The notes under the pieces were generated by a model. The model saw nothing but the letters and a program-made list of their open reading frames with translations. It made no database searches and was not told the DNA's origin. Shown here one piece after another: positions 14,786-23,031 of a stretch of DNA of 24,006 bases. Numbering within the stretch: position 1 is the first letter of the stretch; every line of letters starts with the position of its first letter. Source of the stretch: JAAYAY01 sp964429355 (GTDB lineage: Bacteria; Planctomycetota; Planctomycetia; Pirellulales; Thermoguttaceae); NCBI GenBank assembly GCA_964429355.1, contig CAYSCH010000111.1:1-24006 (forward strand), given 5' to 3'. The position numbers and the translations under genes were made by a program.

Positions 14786-15348
14786 TCTGATCTCCTGCGA
14801 ATCTGTCCCCTGCACGGGCGGTCTGCCATCTTCTGTTCCGTCGCCGAATGGCCAGCATTTCTTGGCAATCGGCTTAGAGCGGCCGGTAGAAATGACGAAG
14901 ACGCCCTGTCTTTCAGGAGACTTCGTTCATTTCTTCGGGCCGCTCTCAGAAAAATTAACCCCGCAGGAGCCGATCGGTTTCGTGAAACCTGTCGAACGGA
15001 GACAGTTTGTACGTCGAAGCTCCCACTCAGGGGCATGCACGTCATGTACGCGATGCAGATCGCGTCACTCGGACTCCGCCTCGAGCCGGATGAGGCGTTC
15101 CTTTGCCTCCAGCACAAAGTCCCACTCGCCGTCTCATCACCATCTCCCTTCAATCAGGTTTGGACGTCTCGACCACCTCGGGGTGCATCCTAACCCTCCA
15201 CCCCCCCTTTCACAACCACCCGATCTCAACCAACGGCCCGGCGACGCGGCCAGCTTTGCAACTGGCAGCAATTCCTCCGCATTTCTGCTAGACTCCTGAA
15301 AGATCCACGTTCCCTCTGCGTGTGTATCTGGTGGGAGAAAAAGAAGCG
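14786..15348. other. Divergent intergenic region with a long hairpin
   Basis: This 563-bp region lies between the DUF5658-like gene (minus) and the sigma factor gene (plus). It must hold the promoters of both, but I could not find a hexamer pair with good spacing. The one clear structure is the hairpin at 14876-14946. The segment 15180-15300 is C-rich on the plus strand. No gene was recognised. Confidence 0.5.
14876..14946. repeat. 71-nt imperfect palindrome / long hairpin
   Basis: Outer arms AGAGCGGCC (14876-14884) and GGCCGCTCT (14938-14946) pair perfectly over 9 bp. After short unpaired stretches an inner stem pairs GAAATGACGAAG (14889-14900) with CTTCGTTCATTTC (14921-14933), 12 bp with one bulged base. 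The apical 20 nt contain a further CCTG/CAGG pairing. There is no U-tract, so it is not a typical Rho-independent terminator. A non-autonomous MITE-like element or a structured RNA is more likely. Confidence 0.75.
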
Positions 15349-15948
15349 GTGCACGAGTTTCCCGACACGCGAAATAGCCTGCTCTTGAAGCTGAAAGACC
15401 GCGGCGACTGCGAGTCTTGGCACGAGTTCGTGGCCCTTTACCGCCCCGTGGTTTACCGCATGGCCCGGCGCCGCGGAATGCAGGACGCTGATGCCCAGGA
15501 CCTCGCCCAAAGCGTCCTCATGTCGGTCGCCAAATCCGTCGATCGATGGCAGGCCGATCCGCGGCGAGCGCGGTTCCGCACGTGGCTTTCACGGGTGGCG
15601 AAGAACGCGATCATCGACGCCTTCCGCCGCCGCCGTCCCGACGCTGGCAAAGGGAGCACCACCCAGATCACCAGGCTCCAACAACAACCGGAGCCCGACC
15701 ACGCAGAAATCGACCGCGAGCATCGGCGGGAACGTTTCCGTTGGGCCGCCCGTCATATCCGCTGGGAGTTCGCCGAAGAGACCTGGCTTGCCTTCTGGCG
15801 CACCACGGTCGACGGCCAGGATTGCCGCACCGTGGCCGCTGAACTCGGCAAGTCGGTCGGCGCCGTCTACATCGCCCGCAGCCGCGTCATGCACCGCCTC
15901 CAGGAGAAAGTCCGCCAGGACGACTCCGGGTTGGAGTACAGCCTTTAG
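15349..15948 (+). CDS. ECF-type RNA polymerase sigma factor
   Basis: The 199-residue protein is read from GTG 15349 (VHEFPDTRNSLLLKL); GTG codons at 15322 and 15331 in the same frame would add up to nine residues, and the choice is uncertain. Region 2 is clear: YRPVVYRMARRRGMQDADAQDLAQ, then RFRTWLSRVAKNAIIDAFRRRR, which contacts core polymerase and the -10 element. Region 4 is TWLAFWRTTVDGQDCRTVAAELG followed by SVGAVYIARSRVMHRL (helix-turn-helix for the -35 element). No region 3 is present, as in ECF factors. The next gene on the same strand is a zinc-finger serine/threonine kinase, an arrangement known in planctomycetes, where kinase signalling is thought to control the sigma factor. Confidence 0.93.
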   Translation: MHEFPDTRNSLLLKLKDRGDCESWHEFVALYRPVVYRMARRRGMQDADAQDLAQSVLMSVAKSVDRWQADPRRARFRTWLSRVAKNAIIDAFRRRRPDAGKGSTTQITRLQQQPEPDHAEIDREHRRERFRWAARHIRWEFAEETWLAFWRTTVDGQDCRTVAAELGKSVGAVYIARSRVMHRLQEKVRQDDSGLEYSL

Positions 15949-15960
15949 CCTGATAGTAGC

Positions 15961-15980
15961 CATCACGCTCCGCCGTGATG
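15961..15980. repeat. Short hairpin downstream of the sigma factor gene
   Basis: CATCACG (15961-15967) and CGTGATG (15974-15980) form a perfect 7-bp stem around a 6-nt loop, 12 nt after the sigma factor stop. A further CCGTGATAG follows. There is no U-tract. It may act as a 3' mRNA-stabilising or REP-like element. Confidence 0.6.
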
Positions 15981-16056
15981 AGCGCCCGTGATAGTCGAGC
16001 TTTAGCCCGCGAATCGGAGCAACAAGACATTTCGTTGGAGTTGCATAGCCGACTCA

Positions 16057-16066
16057 NNNNNNNNNN
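16057..16066. other. Assembly gap (10 N) between the sigma factor and kinase genes
   Basis: Ten ambiguous bases lie in the 220-bp spacer between the sigma factor and the kinase. The real spacer length, and whether a promoter lies there, cannot be judged. Confidence 0.95.
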
Positions 16067-16096
16067 AGCAGCGCAATGACTGTCGTCTCGACTCGC

Positions 16097-16120
16097 CACC
16101 ATTCCACCATTCCACCATTC
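16097..16120. repeat. Three perfect copies of an 8-bp tandem repeat upstream of the kinase
   Basis: CACCATTC is repeated three times without mismatch, 30 bp after the assembly gap and 48 bp before the kinase start codon. Such short tandem repeats can change copy number by slippage and would here alter the leader of the kinase mRNA. Confidence 0.7.
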
Positions 16121-16168
16121 CCGTCCGCAACTTCAACAACCGTAACTCTGCCGTGAGACCCCCAACCC

Positions 16169-17608
16169 GTGGAAGCCAAACCCACAGTCTGCGACGACAC
16201 CCGCATTGCCCGTTTCCTCCGCAGTGAGCTGACGGCCGAAGAAGAGCGGCTGTTTGAGCTCCACCTCGATACGTGCGACACCTGTTCGAAGAGGCTCGGC
16301 CAGTCGACGGCCGGCGCCGGCCAGTGGCAGGAGGTGGCAGAACTCCTCCGCGACGAGGCAATCGACCTGGAACCGCTCTCCGCCGTCCTTTCCGACTCCG
16401 GCTCGGGCCAGGTCGCTCGTCACGTCGTCGACGACAGCGTCCGCCGCGTCCTCGACCTGCTCCACCCCACGGACGATCCCCAGATGCTCGGCCGCATCGG
16501 CGGCTATGAAGTGGCGGGCGTGATCGGCTCAGGCGGAAATGGCGTCGTGCTCAAGGGGCACGATCGCACGCTCAACCGCTTCGTGGCCATCAAACTCCTC
16601 GCACCGCATCTGGCCAGCAGCGGAGCGGCCCGCGGCCGTTTCGCCCGAGAGGCCGTGGCGGCGGCGGCCGTCGTCCACGAAAACGTGATCGCCATCCACG
16701 GCGTGGAAGAGCATGCTGGGCTGCCGTTTCTCGTCATGCCTTACGTGCGTGGTACTTCCCTTCAGAAACGCATCGACCAGAAGGGACCCCTCGGCCTGCT
16801 CGAAATTCTGCGGATCGGCATGCAGGTCGCATCCGGCCTGGCGGCGGCCCACGCCCAGGGGCTAGTCCACCGCGACATCAAGCCGGCAAACATCCTCCTG
16901 GCCGACGGCGTGGAACGCGTCACCATCACCGACTTCGGCCTCGCCCGCGCCGTCGACGATGCCAGCATGACCCGCTCCGGAATCATTGCTGGCACGCCCC
17001 AGTTCATGTCCCCCGAGCAGGCCCGCGGCGAGCCCATCGATCACCGTAGCGACCTTTTCAGCCTGGGCAGCGTGCTCTACGCCATGTGCACGGGCCATCC
17101 CCCCTTCCGCGCCGATTCGAGCTACGGCGTCCTGCAGCGGATCTGCCAGTCGGCGCCCCGGCCCGTCCGCCAGTCCAGTCCCGACGTCCCAGCCTGGCTC
17201 TGCCGCCTGATCGAGCGGCTTCACCAGAAGGACCCGGACAAGCGATTCCAGACCGCCGCCGAGGTGGCCGACCTCCTCGGCCGCTGCGTGGCCCACATGC
17301 AGCAGCCGCTCGTACAGCCCCTCCCCCTGGAACTGCGGGAGGAACCCGGCGTCTCCCCTTCACGTGCCCGCCACAAACGCCTCGCATTCCTCGCCGCCCT
17401 TGCAGCGGTGGCCGCCATCCCAACCGCAATCTGGCTGGGAGGCGGTAGCAGAGACAATCGCCACCCCAACGAACGACCAGTGAGCCCACCCACAAACAGC
17501 AGCGCCGACGTCCGCTGGAACGACGAAGTGGAACCGTCGTTGCGTGAGCTCGACGACGACATCGAACAATTAGACAAAACCACCAGGCGGTGGTTTGATG
17601 AACCATGA
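16169..17608 (+). CDS. Membrane serine/threonine protein kinase with N-terminal zinc-finger (anti-sigma-like) domain
   Basis: The 479-residue protein starts at GTG 16169. Residues 1-60 form a zinc-finger-like domain with His32, Cys36 and Cys39 (HLDTCDTC), the HxxxCxxC signature of ZAS/zf-HC2 anti-sigma domains. The Hanks-type kinase domain (about 113-372) is complete: glycine loop IGSGGNGVV, Lys142 in VAIKLL, HRDIKPAN (Asp236), DFG (Asp255) and the GTPQFMSPEQ activation segment. One transmembrane helix (about 405-425) follows, with a short acidic C-terminal tail and no large sensor domain. A topology with cytoplasmic kinase and anti-sigma domains is inferred. Together with the sigma factor just upstream it suggests that the kinase binds or regulates that sigma factor; this is a proposal based on domain content and adjacency. 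Confidence 0.94.
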   Translation: MEAKPTVCDDTRIARFLRSELTAEEERLFELHLDTCDTCSKRLGQSTAGAGQWQEVAELLRDEAIDLEPLSAVLSDSGSGQVARHVVDDSVRRVLDLLHPTDDPQMLGRIGGYEVAGVIGSGGNGVVLKGHDRTLNRFVAIKLLAPHLASSGAARGRFAREAVAAAAVVHENVIAIHGVEEHAGLPFLVMPYVRGTSLQKRIDQKGPLGLLEILRIGMQVASGLAAAHAQGLVHRDIKPANILLADGVERVTITDFGLARAVDDASMTRSGIIAGTPQFMSPEQARGEPIDHRSDLFSLGSVLYAMCTGHPPFRADSSYGVLQRICQSAPRPVRQSSPDVPAWLCRLIERLHQKDPDKRFQTAAEVADLLGRCVAHMQQPLVQPLPLELREEPGVSPSRARHKRLAFLAALAAVAAIPTAIWLGGGSRDNRHPNERPVSPPTNSSADVRWNDEVEPSLRELDDDIEQLDKTTRRWFDEP

Positions 17609-17868
17609 ACATTTGCCGGCCATGACGACGACACACTTGTGTTTCGCTCGATCGTTTAACGCCCAGCCGAAGGCGCCGGCTAGTAGTTTGTAACTAGTTT
17701 CGTAGTCTGAACATGAGTCGCCCAGCCAGGCCGTACTGCTCACCGTCCCAGTGGGTCGCTCCTGCCGGGTGCGACCAGTATCATCACACGCATTCTCCAT
17801 CACTCGCCGGCCATGGCTCACACGCCTCCCCGACTTGCTCGTTGACCCGATCTGCAAAGGAGCTTCCC
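17609..17868. other. Spacer between the kinase and the large exported protein
   Basis: This 260-bp spacer contains a small inverted repeat (CTAGT, 8-nt loop, ACTAG near 17679-17696). No credible gene or promoter is visible. An upstream ATG at 17713 in frame with the next gene gives no signal peptide and is not used here. Confidence 0.45.
17856..17862 (+). promoter_or_regulatory. Strong ribosome binding site that fixes the start of the large exported protein
   Basis: AAAGGAG ends six bases before the ATG at 17869. It selects that start over the in-frame ATG at 17713, and the resulting N-terminus is a clear signal peptide. Confidence 0.85.
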
Positions 17869-20800
17869 ATGCTCTTCCGACGTTTTTTCGTGCTGACATG
17901 CGGAGTTCTCGTAACCATCGGCACTGCAGCCCACGGGCAAGAGAAGCCGGCTTCTGCCGGCGATTCGCCTGCGGTAGCCAGCCCCGAAGCACTCCAGGAA
18001 GCAGTCGCCGCTGAGCCAACCCAGAACGCCGATTCCCATGCGGCCGAAGAAGCCAAACCGACTGCCGTGGATCCTCTGGCAACACCACAGTCACAAACAC
18101 CGGCTGACGCCCCAAAGCCTGATCGCATCCCCACGACCCCCGAGGCCGCCCCGCAGCCCCCTGCCGGCGAGGCACCCGGTGTGGCCAGTCAGGAAAAACC
18201 CGCCGATGGCGCAGCGACCGGCCTTGCGGCAACACCCACCAGTCCGGTCTTGGCCAACCACCAGCCCTCCGAGAGCAAACAGGCGGATCCCCCAGCCGCC
18301 GCTGAGCCCGCCACGAGTCTCCCAGCCAACACCGCCCGTGTCACCGTCCAACTCATCCGCGTCTGCTCCGATTGGTCCAAGGGCAAGGACCCCGAAGAAA
18401 CCAAGAAAGCCCTCGAATCGCTCCTGGAAGGCGCATCGCTTCCCGATGAATTCCGCAAGGACCTTCTCGGCTCGGCTTCCCGGGTCCTCTTTCCCGAGGA
18501 TTTCGCCGCGATCTACCAGCCCGAGCAGTTCACCGATCTGCTCGCGTGGATGACCCAGCGGGATCTGGTCCACATCGACGCCCGGTCGGAGCCGCTGCCT
18601 GATGACTCGGAGTCGCGGGCCGATCCAAAATGCAGGCTTTTCGTCAGCCACGACGTCGTTCCCTTGCCCATCAATCCAAGCTCGGAACGTGTACCGCCGT
18701 TTGTCACGCGAACCTATGGATGGGAGTGGAAGTGCACTTCCTGGCTGGAGCCAGACGAGCCCGGGGGGCAACCGAACCTTCAGATCAGTCTTTTTCGTGC
18801 CGGCTTGCGACTCGATGAATTCCAGGTCGATGGCGAGAAGTCGGTCACCCGTGAGCCTCTGTCGGGCGACGTCAAATCTGTCGCGCTGCCGGCCGATCGG
18901 ATCGCTGTAATCCGGCATTTCGATTCGAGGGATGCGATGTCTCAACGAACGCGTGAAGCGGGCTGGGAACCTTTCCTGGTCGTGCGGCCGGTCGCGCTCG
19001 CAGAACCCCAGGCAAGCGACCAGCCCCAACCCCGTAAGCCATCGGCCCTGGTGAAGCTCAGCAATCGGAGCCGCAGACGGGAGACTGCCCCCCAGCTTGA
19101 GCCGAACCTGGCACCAGCAGCCGAGGCCGACCAGCACGGCAGCCAGGTCATCGCCTTCCATCTCAAGCATGCCAGGGCCACCGAACTGGCCCCGCTGCTC
19201 GAGGCACTGATCCCCAGCGGTGCACTCACCGCCGACCACGAGGCCAATTCGCTCGTCGCCCACGGCGCCGAAAACGAACTCAACAATCTGAAGGTACTGC
19301 TGGAGAAACTCGACGTGCCCCCAGCTTCCACAGCGACGCCGCCAGGTTTCAACCCAGGTCAAATCAAAGTCTTCCACCTCGTGAACGCCGAAGCCCGCCA
19401 GGTAACCGAGATCCTGGCACAACTCCTTGAACGTGCTATTCCCCAATGCGTCCTCGTGCCCGACCCGCGGACCAATTCGTTGATCGCCCGTGGGCCGGAC
19501 GATCAGATGCAGATCATCGAGGCGATCCTGTTGAAACTCGACGAAACACCGGACAACCCGCCGACACCTCCATCAGGCGAAGTCAGCCGGCGTGAAAACC
19601 TCGACGCCACCCGAAATGAGTTCGCCTCGAAAGAATCAGAAGCCCGTACCGTCGCCCAAAGCATCGTCGCCGAACAGAACACCGCCGCGGCGAAGGAACT
19701 CCGCACCCGTCTCCAGCGCCTCGTAAGCGAATCCTTTGACCTTCGCCAGAGACTCCAGCGCGCCGAGGCCGGCCTGCTCCGCGAGCGGATCGCGATCGTC
19801 GAAACTCGCCTCCAGCAGCGCGAGATCCTGCGGAAGGAGATCATCGAGCAGCGGGTCGAGGAGTTGCTGGCAGGCGACGAAAACTGGACTTCGCCTGAAG
19901 GCACAACCATCCCACCGCGAAGCCCGTCCGAAAGCGCGAAAGAAACGCCGTCGGCAACGCGTCCGACTGACGTTCCTCCCCTGCAGACGGCCAGTTCTTG
20001 GGTGAGTGACAACGTCGTTCGCTTCCTGAACCCAGAGGACCGCGAAGCGCAGTGGACGGCGGCTTACCAAGAACAACGTGCGCAGAATCCCTGGACATCT
20101 CTCAGCCCTGAATTCCGCGAGTGCATCAAGGCAATGGACCAGAATCAAACGATACCCGCCAACTTCCTCAACGAGTATAAGGGTATCATCCGCCAGCTCT
20201 TCCCTCACATTGATGCCATCATCGACCGGAGACGCCCGAGAAGACTCGAGGACAGTGGGAAAGACCTCCCAACTGCCAACGCAATGCCGACCCGCGAACC
20301 TGAGTTCGAGGGGATCGTCGAATGGAACGAAGCCGACTATGCAAGAATTCAGCAAGGTGTGTATTGGGTCTATCGGCCTTGGACAGTTGAGGTTCGTCTG
20401 GCCCAGGAGGATCTGTGGTGCTATGAGGCGATCCTTCGATCGATCGCCAAAACCAACCACGACGCCGGGGCCACTAGCTACTTCGATGCTCCCGTCAAGC
20501 GAATCGAGACACTCCAGATCGGCCAGCCGGCCGGAGCCGCCATGGAATCCATTCGGCCGAGACGGGCTCACCTTGCATACTTCGGAGACGGCCACCGAAT
20601 ACCCGACGGCTCAGCCGTCGAGGCAGTCCCCAATGCGTTCTTACCTGCTGTGTCTCCGGCAGAAAATTCAACGCCTTCCTCTCGAACCGAGGAAGCGGTT
20701 GCCAAGAGGCTGCGAACCGGGCGTTACGTCGATCTAACCGGGGCGCCCCTCCCTGCCGACGTGCTTCCCTATCCAGAGTTCAATCTGCTCCCAGTCCGCC

Positions 20801-22200
20801 TCACGATCGACATTGAACCGGCGCGACTGCCGGATCTCCTCGCTCGTCTCGCCACCTGCGCCATGCCTGTCGACGTGTGGTACGTCCAGTACGGCGTAGA
20901 TCAAGGGGCTCGGAATGAGAGCGGCTTCCTGCCCGGCAGACTCCTGGTTCGGGCGACAATTCTCGGCGTGATACGGATTTTCAATCCGCCCGACAAGGCA
21001 AAACTGAGCGGAGTCCCTGAAGGGAGTGCTTTGCCGGAGCCCGTTCCCTCAGCCTTCGAACAGTCCACCGGTATGCACTTCGGCCCTCGCCCCAGCCTCC
21101 CTCTCCGCTCACCCGAGGAGTTCCACCGGGCAGCAAGAGACGCAAGAGCAGCCATCGCGGATACGAAGGGAAGATTTGACGGCCTGCACGGCGTACAGAA
21201 GCAAATGAGCGAGACGCAGTACAAACAAGAACTCGCACAACTGGAGGACTATCTGGCTTCGGCAAATCAGCAACTGGCACTGATCCAGGCCGAGTTCGCC
21301 GCCCAGCTTCAACTCCTCGCCCTGGACGTCCGTACGAGCGAGGCCCAACTGGCGGCTGCCAGCGAAGCATTCCAGCGGCTCACCAAGCTCTACCAACAGA
21401 AGGCGGTGTCTGAGTCGGAACTGAGCGAAGCCCGACTCAAGCAGGAGCAGGCCCTCTCGCAACTCGAGCAGGCCAAGACACTGCTCGACCTCTACCAGCA
21501 GGCCGGCCAGAATCCGGATCTCAGTCCCGGATCCGCGAAACCACCCAAGGATGCAACCGACAGCCAGCCGACTTCGACCGAGTCCGCTTCACCAGTTCCG
21601 CCCGTCACGGGCGGAGCATCCCCCGGCTCAACGTCCAGGCTCCCCCTCCGCTCCCCCGAGGAATTCCAGCGCCTGGCGGCCGAGGCGAGAGCGAAAGCTG
21701 AGAAGCTGGACAACGACCTTTCTTGGGCACCCGGCCGTAAGGACGCGATGGACCCGGCGCTCTACGAACGATACGTGTCGGACCTCACCGCCGAGCTGGC
21801 CTCGGCCAGGCATCGTCTCTCACTGATCCAGGCCGAGTTCGCCGCCCAGATCGAGATGCTCACCACCGAACTTGCCAGCGCCGATATGATCGTCCAATCG
21901 ACCAGGGAGGCCGTCGACTTGGCAACCGGGGCCTTCCAGACCGGCATGACACCCCGGGCGGAGGTCAACAAGGCCGAGCGAGAGCACGACCAGGCCAAAT
22001 CCCAGCGCGACCGCGCAGCCACCCTCCTCAAACTCTACAAGAACCTCCAGACCAATCCCGATCTCGTCCCGCCCACGAAGGAAGAGCCGAAGGCCGGCAA
22101 ACCGGCCCCTGTCCTCCCAGCACCCGGCAATGCCGCCGACCCTGGCACGCCCCCGGCCGGCCCCCAGCCTGCCGACTCTGCCCCAGCCGCCACTCCATGA
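17869..22200 (+). CDS. Large exported protein with two secretin N-type domains and duplicated coiled-coil units
   Basis: The 1443-residue protein has a signal peptide (MLFRRFFVLTCGVLVTIGTAAHGQ, about 1-24, in part) and an Ala/Pro-rich linker (about 25-155). An N-terminal domain of unknown type spans about 158-390. Two secretin N/NolW-like domains follow at about 425-484 and 498-562, each with the FHLxxAxA...LLExLxP...D...NSLxAxG pattern. A coiled coil lies at about 583-674. A second unknown region (about 690-1040) contains VRLAQEDLWCYEAILRSIAKTN and ends in ATILGVIRIFNPPD; I recall similar text in large planctomycete hypothetical proteins. Two copies of a coiled-coil unit (about 1077-1220 and 1258-1400), each starting LPLRSPEEF and containing LIQAEFAAQ, are followed by a Pro-rich tail. 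No secretin pore domain is present. An envelope scaffold is a guess. Confidence 0.85.
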   Translation: MLFRRFFVLTCGVLVTIGTAAHGQEKPASAGDSPAVASPEALQEAVAAEPTQNADSHAAEEAKPTAVDPLATPQSQTPADAPKPDRIPTTPEAAPQPPAGEAPGVASQEKPADGAATGLAATPTSPVLANHQPSESKQADPPAAAEPATSLPANTARVTVQLIRVCSDWSKGKDPEETKKALESLLEGASLPDEFRKDLLGSASRVLFPEDFAAIYQPEQFTDLLAWMTQRDLVHIDARSEPLPDDSESRADPKCRLFVSHDVVPLPINPSSERVPPFVTRTYGWEWKCTSWLEPDEPGGQPNLQISLFRAGLRLDEFQVDGEKSVTREPLSGDVKSVALPADRIAVIRHFDSRDAMSQRTREAGWEPFLVVRPVALAEPQASDQPQPRKPSALVKLSNRSRRRETAPQLEPNLAPAAEADQHGSQVIAFHLKHARATELAPLLEALIPSGALTADHEANSLVAHGAENELNNLKVLLEKLDVPPASTATPPGFNPGQIKVFHLVNAEARQVTEILAQLLERAIPQCVLVPDPRTNSLIARGPDDQMQIIEAILLKLDETPDNPPTPPSGEVSRRENLDATRNEFASKESEARTVAQSIVAEQNTAAAKELRTRLQRLVSESFDLRQRLQRAEAGLLRERIAIVETRLQQREILRKEIIEQRVEELLAGDENWTSPEGTTIPPRSPSESAKETPSATRPTDVPPLQTASSWVSDNVVRFLNPEDREAQWTAAYQEQRAQNPWTSLSPEFRECIKAMDQNQTIPANFLNEYKGIIRQLFPHIDAIIDRRRPRRLEDSGKDLPTANAMPTREPEFEGIVEWNEADYARIQQGVYWVYRPWTVEVRLAQEDLWCYEAILRSIAKTNHDAGATSYFDAPVKRIETLQIGQPAGAAMESIRPRRAHLAYFGDGHRIPDGSAVEAVPNAFLPAVSPAENSTPSSRTEEAVAKRLRTGRYVDLTGAPLPADVLPYPEFNLLPVRLTIDIEPARLPDLLARLATCAMPVDVWYVQYGVDQGARNESGFLPGRLLVRATILGVIRIFNPPDKAKLSGVPEGSALPEPVPSAFEQSTGMHFGPRPSLPLRSPEEFHRAARDARAAIADTKGRFDGLHGVQKQMSETQYKQELAQLEDYLASANQQLALIQAEFAAQLQLLALDVRTSEAQLAAASEAFQRLTKLYQQKAVSESELSEARLKQEQALSQLEQAKTLLDLYQQAGQNPDLSPGSAKPPKDATDSQPTSTESASPVPPVTGGASPGSTSRLPLRSPEEFQRLAAEARAKAEKLDNDLSWAPGRKDAMDPALYERYVSDLTAELASARHRLSLIQAEFAAQIEMLTTELASADMIVQSTREAVDLATGAFQTGMTPRAEVNKAEREHDQAKSQRDRAATLLKLYKNLQTNPDLVPPTKEEPKAGKPAPVLPAPGNAADPGTPPAGPQPADSAPAATP

Positions 22201-23031
22201 TCGGTTCGAACCGAATCTGCTCAGTCTTCCGTGAAGTGGCCAAGAAAGTTGGACAAGAAACTGTATATGCGTATATAATGATCACATGAACCAATCCATT
22301 TGCCGCCTCGCCCCAGTACCACCATCAACATATCTCCGAATCCGCACCCTGAATCACAACCCCCTCCCGGAGTGAAGGGTCCAGAACAATATCGCAAATC
22401 TATGACAACAATGAACCAGGTAAGGTACAGAAGGCACTCCCCGAATCCAGGGAGCCACTTCCGAGGTAAAAGTGTCAGAAAACTTCAAATTGCGCGCAAA
22501 GTTGCTCACCAACCCTTTCCTGTTCCTGCTGTCGTACCGGCCAACGAAACCCACACATTCGTTCGTCATTTGAATTTCGCTCTGTCATTAATCCACACTA
22601 GTAATAACTAGTTGTTGCACATACCTCACTCGTGGGGGTTGCAGTTAGGATTCATCCTAAATCTGTAAATGCGTTCACCAATGCCGCTTACAAAAGCTCC
22701 CCTCGCCCTATCTTCTCTTGGACCCACACGCACACGCGTTCCAAAACCCCCAGTTTCACCCCATGCCGGCACCAGTTCGGCGTCTCAGCCAGGATCCCTT
22801 CACAACTGCCATCCCCGCGCCGCGTCAGCCCATCGAGCCCCTTCGTCCCCTGCCACTCCGTCCATCTTCCGTCCCATGGCACCCCCCCATCCTCATCCAG
22901 CCGCCCGCCATATTCCAACCCCCCCGCACCGCCCCCCCCCCCCCCCCCCGCCCCACGCCCCCCTCCCCCGCCCCGCCCGCCACGGCCCCCGGGAACGCGG
23001 CGCCGACCCCCAATGTGGAGGAATCGAGCGT
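22201..23031. other. Long gene-poor region, C-rich on the plus strand
   Basis: This 831-bp region lies between two convergent genes and holds no credible gene. A 14-bp perfect palindrome (22201-22214) directly follows the previous stop. A TATAAT (22274-22279), with TTGGAC 19 bp upstream, resembles a promoter but leads to no recognisable gene. The left half is richer in A and T than the surroundings; the right half (about 22700-23010) is strongly C-rich. A Pro-rich open frame there (22718-23038) follows from composition. Confidence 0.6.
22932..22949. repeat. 18-C homopolymer within a C-rich tract
   Basis: Eighteen consecutive C residues lie within a tract (about 22915-22985) of many C runs separated by single G, A or T. 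On the minus strand this is a series of G runs able to form G-quadruplexes, in the sequence just downstream of the minus-strand gene ending at 23032. Homopolymer length may be unreliable in the assembly. Confidence 0.85.

Noticed and set aside
17713..17868. N-terminal extension of the large exported protein from ATG 17713
   Set aside because: The extension is polar and would bury the signal peptide; the strong AAAGGAG selects ATG 17869.
18091..19446. Long open frame on the minus strand (about 450 codons)
   Set aside because: It is antisense to the large exported protein, whose domains are recognisable; the antisense product is not.
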